From Chloroflexota bacterium (GTDB lineage: Bacteria; Chloroflexota; Anaerolineae; Aggregatilineales; J027), in the NCBI GenBank assembly GCA_003697365.1, contig RFGP01000077.1:1-48548 (forward strand): a stretch of DNA of 48,548 nucleotides. The letters run 5' to 3'. The first letter of the stretch is position 1, and each line of letters opens with the position of its first letter. A program made the position numbers and the translations under genes. Of this stretch, positions 16,065-24,531 are shown in pieces. Under the pieces are notes generated by a model. That model saw only the letters and a list, made by a program, of their open reading frames with translations. It did not search any database and was not told where the DNA came from.

Positions 16065-16412
16065 TTAAACACCTGTGGTAGCAGGTGCGGGGGTACCTTC
16101 TAAGCAAGTTGCGCCATAGCGCCCAACGGTGATGCTATGACGTGTGCCTTTAGGAATGTCAATACGATCACCACTCTTTAACTTATGGCGCTGGTGGAGA
16201 TCGGGGAATACAACTTCAATACTACCTTCTAGGCAGTACAAGGTTTTATCAAAGCCATGACTGCGTACACCAAACCGATAATTGGCATGTTGATGCCAAC
16301 GAAAGGGACGCATTCCTTCATCAAGAAGTTGGCGTTTCATAAGTTCAAGTGTGGGGTGTTGTCCGCCACGCCATCGGGTTAAACGGACTTGTTGCTGTCT
16401 ATTAGTGTGCAT
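16065..16412 (-). CDS. Small cupin-domain protein
   Basis: A single double-stranded beta-helix domain of about 115 residues. Cupin motif 1 is represented by WHQHANYRFG...TLYCLEGSIEV, and motif 2 by GDRIDIPKGTRHSITVG. These provide His ligands for a metal, so metal binding is likely, but no specific enzyme activity can be named. I chose the ATG at 16412 (AAAAAGG six bases upstream). A promoter-like TTGATT-17-TTAATT at 16499-16471 would start RNA near 16464, which leaves almost no leader for the alternative ATG at 16460 or GTG at 16466. Those longer forms add a Ser/Lys-rich head that is not part of the fold. It stands between two minus-strand operons. Confidence 0.78.
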   Translation of the reverse strand: MHTNRQQQVRLTRWRGGQHPTLELMKRQLLDEGMRPFRWHQHANYRFGVRSHGFDKTLYCLEGSIEVVFPDLHQRHKLKSGDRIDIPKGTRHSITVGRYGATCLEGTPAPATTGV

Positions 16413-16470
16413 TGTTTGCCTTTTTGCATATGATGAATACTTATTTTGGGATGATAGCATCTTCACACCT

Positions 16471-16499
16471 AATTAAACAGATATTCGATTTTTAATCAA
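16471..16499 (-). promoter_or_regulatory. Possible promoter of the cupin gene
   Basis: TTGATT (16499-16494), 17-base spacer, TTAATT (16476-16471) on the minus strand in the 55-base gap after the GNAT gene. The -10 match is moderate. Confidence 0.4.
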
Positions 16500-16521
16500 G
16501 TGATGGTTTGATTCTGTCAGA

Positions 16522-17046
16522 TTATCGCAGATTTTTCTCTAATATCCAACAAGGCTCGTGCATTTGCACAACTTCGCCACGATGGTTCATGTATTGCCAG
16601 CGTCCTTCATCTTCACCTATAACATGATACCCCAACCTTTCATAAAGTTGACGGGCACGAATATTGGTTTTTGCTGCTGAAATCATAGCGATTTCAAAAT
16701 CACGTTCAATAAGATTTTGTTCAGCATAGTGAATGAGACGAGTGCCAATACCAAGTCCTTGCAAATGTTCCATAACGCGCAATGCATAAAGATAGCCGCG
16801 CTTATGCTTTTCTTGGTTGTGCCCTAAGGCGAGATGTAAAAATACTTGCCCTATAGGAAAGTTGTTTAATACTGCAACTAACATGAGCCGCCGACCGATA
16901 CAATGTTCTTCATATGTCCGCGCATAGACGTTGCGGAAATGTGTATACTGCCCATACCACTCAAGTTTAGGTAAGTCTTCTGGCACGAGGGGGCGCAAGG
17001 TGATCATCAAATTTATGGAAAAGATACTAGCTTGTTGTGCCATCAT
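16522..17046 (-). CDS. GNAT-family N-acetyltransferase
   Basis: The 174-residue protein shows the GNAT fold: ITLRPLVPEDLPKLEWY at the start, a central strand ending in ALRVMEHLQGLGIGTRLIHYAE (the acetyl-CoA pyrophosphate-binding Q/RxxGxG/A motif, here LQGLGIG), then ISAAKTNIRARQLYERLGYHVIGED. The substrate is unknown. The start overlaps the stop of the large DHH-CBS-nucleotidyltransferase gene (ATGATGA), so it is translationally coupled. The conserved fold begins at an internal Met (MITLRPL), which could be the true start. Confidence 0.88.
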   Translation of the reverse strand: MMAQQASIFSINLMITLRPLVPEDLPKLEWYGQYTHFRNVYARTYEEHCIGRRLMLVAVLNNFPIGQVFLHLALGHNQEKHKRGYLYALRVMEHLQGLGIGTRLIHYAEQNLIERDFEIAMISAAKTNIRARQLYERLGYHVIGEDEGRWQYMNHRGEVVQMHEPCWILEKNLR

Positions 17047-19670
17047 AATTTTTGGTGTTTGTTAATCAATTGCTCTAAATATGCTGTTTCTTCATCAACC
17101 GATTGAATTTCACCATCTAACCAAGCACTGCGTAGGCGGCGTAATATATCACCAATAATTGGGCCGGGCGGTATCCCCATAGCTTTTAAGTCATTACCAT
17201 TAACAGTTGGGTGAACATATCGCCATGTTGTTATATATTGCTCAATAGAATAGCGTTGCACATCGTTTTCAGCAATTGTCCATAAAACTATCCATGCGAG
17301 AGGGGGTAATGAACCTAAATATTCGACAACTTGACTAGGATGCATATTAGGTAGTTGGGAGAGCTGAGGTATCGCTTGGTGAATGGCGAGCAGTGTATTT
17401 TCTAATGTACGTCCAATCATCAAGCGTTCTGACCATGCGCGGATTTGATCAGAAGAACATCGAATGATCAATAATGTGGCTTGGGCAGCGATCCAGTCAA
17501 TATTTAGTTCTAACCAAGAGGGTTGAGTCTGTGCGCTGCGCAATAGGTTATATTTTTCGATAAACCAATCATCGATATGTATGTTTGGAAAAATAGTATT
17601 TAAAATACCTAGTTGCTCTAAGCGTTGTAAACCACGTAAGGGCTCTTTTTCCTCTAATAAATGCCAAAGTTCATTGCGAATACGTTCGCCTGTGACACGA
17701 TCAAGAAAAGGAAGCGCATTTTCTAAAAGGTTTAATGTGCGGGGTTCTATGTTGAAATTGAGCCGCTGCTCGAAGCGAACTGCCCGTAACATGCGAGTAG
17801 GGTCATCAATAAAACTATGGCTATGAAGTACACGGATAATTTTATTTTTGAGATCGCGCTCTCCATTATAAAAGTCTATGAGCATTCCCATTGGCGGAGG
17901 CGATAAGCGAATCGCCATGCTATTAATAGTGAAGTCACGCCGATGTAGGTCTTGTTTAATAGAGCTTTGGCGTATGGTGGGCAATACGCTAGGTTCTTTA
18001 TAAAACTCTGCGCGTGCAGTTGCGAAGTCAATGAACTCAACGCCGCCTGTGTTATCATCTAAGCTCAGGTCAAGTGCCTTTATGACATCTCGATTAATGA
18101 TCCATTTTGCCGTGCCAAATTGGCGATGAATATGTAAATGTCCACCTAATGCTTTTTGTATGCTATCAGCAAAGGCGATAGCATCACCTTCAATAACAAT
18201 GTCAATATCAAGATTGGGAATATCTAACAGTAAATCGCGAACGAGTCCACCCACTAAATAAATATCTAGATCATCAGCCTGAGCTTTATGGGCAATATAC
18301 GTCAATAATTCCCACAGTGCTAATGGCAGCATATTTTGTAAACGTGACATGAGCATATGTTGTTGATGTTGGCTGCGTGGCGGCATTCCCCATCGGCGAA
18401 TGAGATCAGTGCGTGTAACAATGCCGACTAAACGCTCATTTTCATCGAGGACAGGCATTTGCCCCCAACCCGTATCCATCATTTTTTGACGCAAAACTTC
18501 TAGTGAGTCATTAGGATGTACGTAGATGTTAGTCCCTGCTTCCATCAAATGTCGGACTGGCTGCTGTGGCATATGATGGGCGAGTGCTCGATCTACAGCT
18601 CTACGAGTTAATAAACCCACTACACGCTCACCATCCAAAACTGGATAGCCTTCATGACCCGATATTTGCATCTTTTTTGCTGCTTCTTCGGCAGTAGCGT
18701 CAATGTTAATTGTTTCAATTGGGCCAACAGACATGAGATCTGCAACAGTTATGCTAGGCGTAATGACTTTAGGGAGAGTTTCGCGCACCTTCTTTAAGGC
18801 AGCGTTCAAATCCGTTTGGCGTAATAAGGCAGCTGCTGCGCGTACATGTCCACCACCGCCTAAGGCTTTTGCTAATTGCCCAACATCCACTTCATCAATC
18901 GTACTTCTGGCAACAAGTTGTACATCATTTCCCATTTGAATGAGCAAAAACAAGGCATTAGGATCATAAAGATTCATCATATGATGAGCAAGTCGAGAGA
19001 CCCCTTCTACTTGTTGCTCAACTTTTGCTGTTGCGAGCAAAACAACATGACCGCCAATGATCTCTATTGTTGCTGATTGCCGAAGCTGATCGTAGATATG
19101 CCAATGGGTTTCTTCAAGCGGATAAGTTAAAAATTCACGCAAAATATCAAGGCTTGCATTATTTTCTAGCAACCATGCTGCTGCTAAGACATCACGCACT
19201 GTGGTGCCGCCATAGGTTAGACTACCGGTATCTTCATAGATTCCTATTAGCAACATTGTTGCTTCAAGCGAGCTAAGCTCAATATTTTGTTGGCGAATGA
19301 GTTCAACAAGTAAGGTTGTTGTTGCACCTACTTCATCAATGAGCGTTGTATAGTGTGGGGGCAAATCCTCTCGACGTTGATGATGGTCGATAATATGAAC
19401 GGGTGTTGTATCTTTCAGGTGGGGGATAGTATGGAGTTTTTGAGTATCGACAAGATAAGCATATGTAAGTTCTAAATCGTCAGGTAATTCTGAATGTTGA
19501 ATCGCTGGCATGATGCCAGCATAAAGCGTTAAGAACTTTCGCACGTTTTGACGTAAGCGATGTGGCAATACAGGCACTGCAGTAGGATCAAGGCGATGCA
19601 TTGCCATAAGCGATGCCACAGCATCAAAATCTGCATTATTGTGCGTAAAAATCAAGCGTCGTAAATTCAT
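17043..19670 (-). CDS. DHH/DHHA1-CBS-tRNA nucleotidyltransferase fusion
   Basis: About 875 residues with four parts. A DHH phosphoesterase domain (about 1-170) has HNNADFDA and VHIIDHH. DHHA1 (about 200-310) has GGGGHVRAAAA. A CBS pair (about 312-425) has GYPVLDGERVVGLLTRRAVDRAL and QMPVLDENERLVGIVTRTDLI. A class II nucleotidyltransferase/poly(A)-polymerase head with its RNA-binding tail (about 465-870) has LVGGLVRDLL, the acidic DIDIV, RRDFTINSMAIRL and DDPTRMLRAVRFEQRL. All catalytic motifs are present. This architecture occurs among bacterial CCA- or A-adding enzymes and may join tRNA-end repair with nucleotide-phosphate cleavage under CBS-ligand control. The ATG at 19670 is preferred over a TTG at 19679. 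The gene lies directly behind a receiver gene and ahead of a GNAT gene. Confidence 0.92.
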   Translation of the reverse strand: MNLRRLIFTHNNADFDAVASLMAMHRLDPTAVPVLPHRLRQNVRKFLTLYAGIMPAIQHSELPDDLELTYAYLVDTQKLHTIPHLKDTTPVHIIDHHQRREDLPPHYTTLIDEVGATTTLLVELIRQQNIELSSLEATMLLIGIYEDTGSLTYGGTTVRDVLAAAWLLENNASLDILREFLTYPLEETHWHIYDQLRQSATIEIIGGHVVLLATAKVEQQVEGVSRLAHHMMNLYDPNALFLLIQMGNDVQLVARSTIDEVDVGQLAKALGGGGHVRAAAALLRQTDLNAALKKVRETLPKVITPSITVADLMSVGPIETINIDATAEEAAKKMQISGHEGYPVLDGERVVGLLTRRAVDRALAHHMPQQPVRHLMEAGTNIYVHPNDSLEVLRQKMMDTGWGQMPVLDENERLVGIVTRTDLIRRWGMPPRSQHQQHMLMSRLQNMLPLALWELLTYIAHKAQADDLDIYLVGGLVRDLLLDIPNLDIDIVIEGDAIAFADSIQKALGGHLHIHRQFGTAKWIINRDVIKALDLSLDDNTGGVEFIDFATARAEFYKEPSVLPTIRQSSIKQDLHRRDFTINSMAIRLSPPPMGMLIDFYNGERDLKNKIIRVLHSHSFIDDPTRMLRAVRFEQRLNFNIEPRTLNLLENALPFLDRVTGERIRNELWHLLEEKEPLRGLQRLEQLGILNTIFPNIHIDDWFIEKYNLLRSAQTQPSWLELNIDWIAAQATLLIIRCSSDQIRAWSERLMIGRTLENTLLAIHQAIPQLSQLPNMHPSQVVEYLGSLPPLAWIVLWTIAENDVQRYSIEQYITTWRYVHPTVNGNDLKAMGIPPGPIIGDILRRLRSAWLDGEIQSVDEETAYLEQLINKHQKL

Positions 19671-19682
19671 TAGAACCAAATA

Positions 19683-20516
19683 TTATTGCGGAGTTGGTGG
19701 TCGATGGGGCTTTATGGGCGCTTGATTCGATTTAGTACTGCCAGTATTAGATTCCTCATCTGTTACTGATTTATTTTCTGTAGAAGGACTTGCTTCTGTT
19801 TTCTCTTCTTTGGCAACCTCAGGTTCACTAGATTTTGCGCTTGATGAAGAGGTTTTTTCCTCCTCTGCTGATTTACCGTTACTTTTGTCGCCTTTATCAA
19901 CAGCTTCTGGCTTTGTTTTTGTGTCTTCAGTAGCTGTTGGCGCTGATGTTGATTTTGGTGTTTCAGGTGTTTCAGGCGTTAAAGGTTTAGCAGATTCGCT
20001 TGCTTGTGTTGTTGCCGTTGTATCTACTGGCGCTGATGTTGCTTTTGGTGTTTCTTGAGCTTTGGGCTTTTCCGCCGTCGATACAGGTTGTTTATCTTCT
20101 GGTGATGTTTCAGTTGATGGTGGAGGGGTATGATTAGTTTTGGCTTGTTTCTTTTGCTGAATATCGTTAATTACGTCTGTAAGCAGATCTATATTGATCG
20201 GCTTATGTACAACATGATCAGCGCCCACTTCTTTACGACGATCTTCTAAATCTAGCGCATCATAAGCTGTGACAAAGATTATCGGCAAATCCTTTAATGT
20301 TTGATGTTCGCGCATCATCCGACATAGCTGAAAACCATCAAGTTGTGGCATCATGATGTCTAAGAGAGCGACATCTACTTGTTCTATCTCTGCAAGTGTG
20401 ATGGCTTCGGTTGAATTTAACGTTGTAACGGGCTCAAACCCTGTTAATTCTAACAAAACACGTAACAAGTTGAGCGTATCTAATTCATCATCTACGACAA
20501 GTACTTTGGTAGCCAT
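19683..20516 (-). CDS. Response regulator with long disordered tail
   Basis: The 277 residues start with a complete receiver (1-120): VLVVDDELD, phosphoacceptor Asp in VALLDIMMPQLDG, switch Thr in FVTAYDALD and Lys in HVVHKPINID. From about 130 to the end the chain is low-complexity, rich in Thr, Ser, Pro, Glu, Lys and Ala, with repeats such as ETPKATSAPVDT and ETPKSTSAPTAT. No DNA-binding or enzyme domain is present. The tail is probably disordered and may bind a partner or act as a tether. AAGGA seven bases before the ATG supports the start. It sits between a small membrane-protein gene and the tRNA nucleotidyltransferase fusion with gaps of 11 and 12 bases. Confidence 0.87.
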   Translation of the reverse strand: MATKVLVVDDELDTLNLLRVLLELTGFEPVTTLNSTEAITLAEIEQVDVALLDIMMPQLDGFQLCRMMREHQTLKDLPIIFVTAYDALDLEDRRKEVGADHVVHKPINIDLLTDVINDIQQKKQAKTNHTPPPSTETSPEDKQPVSTAEKPKAQETPKATSAPVDTTATTQASESAKPLTPETPETPKSTSAPTATEDTKTKPEAVDKGDKSNGKSAEEEKTSSSSAKSSEPEVAKEEKTEASPSTENKSVTDEESNTGSTKSNQAPIKPHRPPTPQ

Positions 20517-20527
20517 GCATTATTCCT

Positions 20528-20908
20528 TCAATATAGTAGCGATTGTGCACGATAAGCAGCTGCTGAATTGAAAAGCGCTACAATGCCAAAAGCTAAAGCT
20601 GCATTTCGATTATCGTTACCTTGCATAATAGCATAAACGCCCGGCAAGCTGATCGCAAAATAAAATGTATAGAGATAGTATACCGTTCGTTGTGGTGGTT
20701 CGCCGAGCAGGCTTAATATTATGGTGACAATAAAAACAGCGCTTGCTAGAAAGGTGTTCGTCCACATTGCCCCCCAAAAATTTCCGCTAAGTGCTTGATT
20801 TTGCCCCGCTAAAACAGCCGCGTAAACGCCTAGTATTGCGCTGAATAAAATATAGGCTGTGCTAAACCCTCCATGCACAATAAGCAGAAAATCGGTCATT
20901 GATGCCAT
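20528..20908 (-). CDS. Small four-helix membrane protein of unknown function
   Basis: About 126 residues with four hydrophobic helices: FLLIVHGGFSTAYILFSAILGVYAAVL, WTNTFLASAVFIVTIILSL, YYLYTFYFAISLPGVYAIM and NAALAFGIVALFNSAAAY. No family is recognised. The ATG at 20908 follows AGAAGGA very closely, and a second ATG at 20899 has better spacing. The longer frame to 20926 has no standard support. It opens the minus-strand unit that continues with the receiver, the nucleotidyltransferase fusion and a GNAT. Confidence 0.75.
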   Translation of the reverse strand: MASMTDFLLIVHGGFSTAYILFSAILGVYAAVLAGQNQALSGNFWGAMWTNTFLASAVFIVTIILSLLGEPPQRTVYYLYTFYFAISLPGVYAIMQGNDNRNAALAFGIVALFNSAAAYRAQSLLY

Positions 20909-21014
20909 GATCCTTCTATTTCGCAAGATTAATGACGGTCTATGATCTTAGTAGTTTTGGCTCAAATGTCCATAGAATTTTCGATAAAGGATTGAAGAGG
21001 TTTTTTGCTATAAC

Positions 21015-21047
21015 AAAAGCAGAAGAGTTAAAAGCTCTTCTGCTTTT
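21015..21047. terminator. Terminator after rpoD
   Basis: A 13-bp perfect stem (AAAAGCAGAAGAG at 21015-21027 with its complement at 21035-21047) has a 7-base loop. On the minus strand the stem itself ends in TTTT, 14 bases past the rpoD stop. Confidence 0.8.
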
Positions 21048-21060
21048 AAGATCGTATGCT

Positions 21061-22542
21061 TTATAAATAGTCTCGAAGATTATGGGCAATGCGTGGATGA
21101 CGCAGGCGGCGTAAAGCCTCTTTTTCCAATTGGCGAATGCGTTCTCGGCTAAGCCCAAATTTATTAGCGATTTCTTCAAGCGTATGCGGCTCGCCTCCGC
21201 CCAAGCCAAAACGTAATCGGAGGATATGGCTTTGGCGTGGCGTTAATTCACTCAACACTTCTTCGATAGTTTCTTGTAACAGGTTTTGTGTTGCCACTTC
21301 AACGGGGCTGGGCGAATCTCGATCCTCGATGAAATCGCCAAATTCACTATCACCATCATCGCCTACAGGGCGCTCTAGGGCGATGGCATGTTGGCTAGCA
21401 TCCATCATTGCACGCACATTTTCAGGCTGAACTTGCATAGCGCTGGCTATTTCCTCAGGTGTTGGACGACGGCCAAGCTCTTGTTCCAGTGTTTGAGCAA
21501 CCCGATACATCTGACGAATTCGCTCGGTCATGTGTAGCGGTATCCGAATGGTACGTGTTTTTTGTGCTAGGGCACGAGTGATGGCTTGGCGTATCCACCA
21601 AGTGGCATAGGTGCTAAAGCGATTGCCACGTTTATAGTCGTATTTATCAACAGCGCGCATTAAGCCAACGTTACCTTCTTGAATTAGATCAGGAAAGGGG
21701 AGCCCTTGCCCCATATAACGTTTCGCTATGCTGACAACAAGGCGCGTGTTGGCGCGTCCTAAATGTTCACGTGCTGCTTGGCCATCTTCAATGAAAACTT
21801 TAAGTAATCCCTTACTTTTTTCGATACCAATCAATGCAGCTTCAAAACCCATCGGCGCAAAAACACCATTTGATAAATCTTGTCGCAATAAATGATCGTG
21901 TGCCATTTCAACCCACATAAACTCATGACGGATGGGTTGAAGCACTGTATCTATATCTTGTAAGAGAGTATCGAACTCTTCTGCTACCCAAGGCGCTAAT
22001 TCGATGTCGTTGACATTTTCTACAATTTTACGAACTTCATCAAATACCCGTCTTATTGCGAGAATGTCTGCGCATACGGTAATGAATTCTTGTCGAAACT
22101 CTGTATGATGATGAAGAAGATGTATTTGGTTAAGAAGCGTATTGAGGCGGTGAATGTGGCCGAGTAGGTGATTGAGGTTGTCTTCTAGCTCAAATGCCAT
22201 TCTGCCTATTTCGATGCGTTTTGCTAATGAAATCTCGTCATCTGCAGTCAGAAGTGGCTCTTGAGCCATTTGTCGAAAATATAACCCTACAGGATCATCG
22301 GGAGAGACAGCATTAATATCGCCAATGTCAGGATCACGGAGGGCTTCACGATCAAAATCTTCGTCTAGCTCGATACCCGGATCGTCTTCATCCTGCCGTA
22401 ATTCGATCCCTAAATCATCTAATTCATCAAGGAGCGCTTCAATGGCAGCAACATCGTCCCCGTCTCCCTCTAATAATTCCAGCACGTCTTCGAGGGTTAC
22501 AAAGCCGCGCTGATCAGCTCGGTTCATGAGTTCTTGGATCAC
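21061..22542 (-). CDS. rpoD: RNA polymerase primary sigma factor (sigma-70/RpoD)
   Basis: The 493 residues carry the group 1 sigma layout. Region 1.1 (1-80) has an acidic stretch rich in Asp/Glu/Leu. Region 1.2 has DPVGLYFRQMAQEPLLT. Then comes a non-conserved helical insert (about 120-250) and region 2 with RLVVSIAKRYMGQGLPFPDLIQEGN and GNRFSTYATWWIRQAITRAL. Region 3 has IRIPLHMTERI, and region 4 has LTPRQSHILRLRFGL and LSRERIRQLEKEALRRLRHP. These bind the -10 and -35 boxes. The GTG at 22542 has AGGA six bases upstream. The gene is flanked by its own promoter and terminator. Region 2.4 and 4.2 conservation agrees with the TTG-17-TATAAT-type boxes seen in this window. Confidence 0.96.
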   Translation of the reverse strand: MIQELMNRADQRGFVTLEDVLELLEGDGDDVAAIEALLDELDDLGIELRQDEDDPGIELDEDFDREALRDPDIGDINAVSPDDPVGLYFRQMAQEPLLTADDEISLAKRIEIGRMAFELEDNLNHLLGHIHRLNTLLNQIHLLHHHTEFRQEFITVCADILAIRRVFDEVRKIVENVNDIELAPWVAEEFDTLLQDIDTVLQPIRHEFMWVEMAHDHLLRQDLSNGVFAPMGFEAALIGIEKSKGLLKVFIEDGQAAREHLGRANTRLVVSIAKRYMGQGLPFPDLIQEGNVGLMRAVDKYDYKRGNRFSTYATWWIRQAITRALAQKTRTIRIPLHMTERIRQMYRVAQTLEQELGRRPTPEEIASAMQVQPENVRAMMDASQHAIALERPVGDDGDSEFGDFIEDRDSPSPVEVATQNLLQETIEEVLSELTPRQSHILRLRFGLGGGEPHTLEEIANKFGLSRERIRQLEKEALRRLRHPRIAHNLRDYL

Positions 22543-22639
22543 GAGCGTTCCTGCCTCCCTTTTAATGTATATATAACAGGGAAAAACTTGCCCATAAAAA
22601 AATCAACGTTCCAATATTTTTTTAGTACAATCAAAAATC

Positions 22640-22668
22640 ATTGTAGCATAGTTTTAAAAGCAGGTGAA
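22640..22668 (-). promoter_or_regulatory. Candidate rpoD promoter
   Basis: TTCACC (22668-22663), 17-base spacer, TACAAT (22645-22640) on the minus strand, about 100 bases upstream of the rpoD start in the divergent 252-base gap. Confidence 0.45.
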
Positions 22669-22719
22669 ACTACTCTCACTTTGCCTCTCATTCTATATTC
22701 ATTTTTGTTGTGTGAAGAA

Positions 22720-22750
22720 TTGGGTATTTATGCGGCAAACAGGCTATAAT
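22720..22750 (+). promoter_or_regulatory. Candidate promoter for the 22,795 gene
   Basis: A perfect TATAAT at 22745-22750 lies about 45 bases before the ATG. TTGGGT at 22720-22725 gives a long 19-base spacer. The -10 is strong and the -35 is weak. Confidence 0.5.
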
Positions 22751-22794
22751 CGAGAACAAAATTTTACAAAAATTATGAATGAGGAAATTTCGTT

Positions 22795-23634
22795 ATGGAT
22801 ATTCGCGCTGTCAAGTTAGATGTTGCCGCATTACGCAATGGCCTAGCATGGGCACAAAGTTGGACCCATCAGCACATTCTTTGTCGTATTGGTGAAGGCC
22901 AGCTAACTTTTATGGTTGCTGAACGCGATGGTTTCTTGGCAGCTTGGACATGGAATGCTCCTGATCTGAGCAGTTCAGCATTTTTTCTCATTCCTCCATT
23001 TATTGCAAAGCTCCTTTCTTCGCGTGCTATGTGGGATGTGCGAGAACTGAAAGTAATGACTTATCGTAATGCTGTCGGTATGCTTTTGTCTGCGGACCAA
23101 CGCCAGCCTTTTCGACTGCAATGGCACTGGCACGCAACAGATTTCGCGAGCCCACCATACTTTAAACTAATGAGTCGTTTGCCTGATATGATGATCAGCG
23201 CGCCTTATGTCAATTTGGCAGATGTCATTCATCTTGCCATTGCCAATGTGTTGACTCCTAGCATTAATGAAGAAGGTGAGCCAGAACCAATGCCAAATGG
23301 CATTTTGATAGACTTTATGCCCGGCCAAATTAATATTGATGGAGAATCAATACATAGCCACACACAACAGCAGGCACGATATTATTTTAACCCCAAGATG
23401 TTAATTCGTGGCTTAGAAATTGTGCGTTCTTCACACTTAAGTTTTGCGATTCGTGAAGCTAAGCGAGCACAAAATGCTGTTTTGTACATGGCTTGCCAAC
23501 GTGAAGGTTGGCAAATCCATTGCGCGATTCAATCTGTGGGCGTAAGCCGCACAGCTACCCCGCCGCCTGTACAAATTCGTGAAACACGTCCCCCGATGCA
23601 AGGTGGCTCTTGGTTTAGAGGACGCGGTGACTAG
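22795..23634 (+). CDS. Unknown cytosolic protein, possibly sliding-clamp-like
   Basis: No family is recognised. The 279 residues have no signal peptide or membrane helix. The chain seems to hold two similar alpha-beta halves. Each begins with a short helix (DVAALRNGLAWAQSW; NLADVIHLAIANVL) followed by strands. The second half (PNGILIDFMPGQINIDGES, YYFNPKMLIRGLEIVRSS, LSFAIREAKRAQNAVLYMAC, WQIHCAIQ) follows the helix-strand order of the last domain of DnaN-type clamps (NxxYLxxAL...v.l.l...P..i.....y.vMP). That resemblance is a hypothesis. The C-terminal 40 residues are Arg/Pro/Gly-rich. GAGGA nine bases upstream supports the ATG. It begins a plus-strand run and overlaps the next gene by 8 bases. 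Confidence 0.75.
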   Translation: MDIRAVKLDVAALRNGLAWAQSWTHQHILCRIGEGQLTFMVAERDGFLAAWTWNAPDLSSSAFFLIPPFIAKLLSSRAMWDVRELKVMTYRNAVGMLLSADQRQPFRLQWHWHATDFASPPYFKLMSRLPDMMISAPYVNLADVIHLAIANVLTPSINEEGEPEPMPNGILIDFMPGQINIDGESIHSHTQQQARYYFNPKMLIRGLEIVRSSHLSFAIREAKRAQNAVLYMACQREGWQIHCAIQSVGVSRTATPPPVQIRETRPPMQGGSWFRGRGD

Positions 23635-24526
23635 GCGATTTTTGCGTCGACGCTGGCGACTTTTAATGCTATTTATTGTTTTATCTTTAGGGCTTAGTAT
23701 TTGTGTCTCATGGAGCATCGGGGCGATTTCGGCTACAGCTTTAGTATATGCACCTTGCAATAATAACGGTATGTCACTTGATGACACGTATGAATGGGAA
23801 TCTTTCACGCTTTCGGCCCGCGATGGAGGACGTTTTAGAGGGTATTTCATACATGGCACGAATGGGGCAACGGTCATTTTTCCGCCTAATTTTACCGCTG
23901 GACGCAATAGTCGCCTTTTTGAAGCCTTGCCTTTTGTGGACGCTGGATATAACGTTGTAGTATATGAGTCAAGACGCTGTGCAAATATGGGGCCTTTGAG
24001 CTTAGGGTATGAAGAGGTCTCTGAAGTGGCCGATGTGCTTGATTATCTCGCGTTGCGTGGTGATGTTGATATGGCTCATATTGGGGTACATGGTTTTTCT
24101 TCTGCTGGGGCAACGGCGATTATGGCTGCTGCACAATATCCGCAAATTAAAGCAGTCGTTGCTGTAGGCAATTATGCAGATATGAATGCTATCCTAGATG
24201 CTGATGTTGAAGGGGTTCGACATTTTTTCTATATGTTATATCAACATGGCTTCCGTTTTACTTATCAGCTATGGGTTGGTAATTCACTTGATACTTTGAA
24301 GCCCATCGAAGTGATTGATCAAATTTACCCGCGTCCTATATTACTGATTTATGGTTCAGAAGAACCGGGCGCTCTCACAAGCGAAGCGTTGATGATGCGC
24401 GCCGATGAAAATGCTACACTGTGGATTCTTGAAGGAGAAGGGCATGGTAGCTATCGTAGGCGCACTGATTATAGCCAACGTACTATCGCTTTCTTCGATC
24501 AACATTTATTGGATACATTGCGCTAG
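23627..24526 (+). CDS. Membrane-anchored alpha/beta hydrolase
   Basis: The protein has an Arg-rich N-terminus and one hydrophobic helix (LLMLFIVLSLGLSICVSW), so it is a signal anchor or uncleaved leader. The hydrolase domain follows, with nucleophile elbow HGFSSAG (Ser between Phe and Ser-Ala-Gly), a strand ILLIYGSEEPG carrying the likely acid and the catalytic His in EGEGHGSY. It resembles dienelactone-hydrolase/BAAT-like serine hydrolases; the substrate is unknown. I chose the GTG at 23627, which overlaps the end of the upstream gene and has AGAGG five bases before it. A GTG at 23579 in frame would add 16 residues and a 56-base overlap. CheR-TPR follows after 5 bases. Confidence 0.85.
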   Translation: MTRRFLRRRWRLLMLFIVLSLGLSICVSWSIGAISATALVYAPCNNNGMSLDDTYEWESFTLSARDGGRFRGYFIHGTNGATVIFPPNFTAGRNSRLFEALPFVDAGYNVVVYESRRCANMGPLSLGYEEVSEVADVLDYLALRGDVDMAHIGVHGFSSAGATAIMAAAQYPQIKAVVAVGNYADMNAILDADVEGVRHFFYMLYQHGFRFTYQLWVGNSLDTLKPIEVIDQIYPRPILLIYGSEEPGALTSEALMMRADENATLWILEGEGHGSYRRRTDYSQRTIAFFDQHLLDTLR

Positions 24527-24531
24527 ATTGC

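Noticed and set aside
20940..21209. An 89-codon minus-strand frame at the 3' end of rpoD
   Set aside because: It overlaps sigma region 4 coding and the rpoD terminator, and shows no protein-like pattern.
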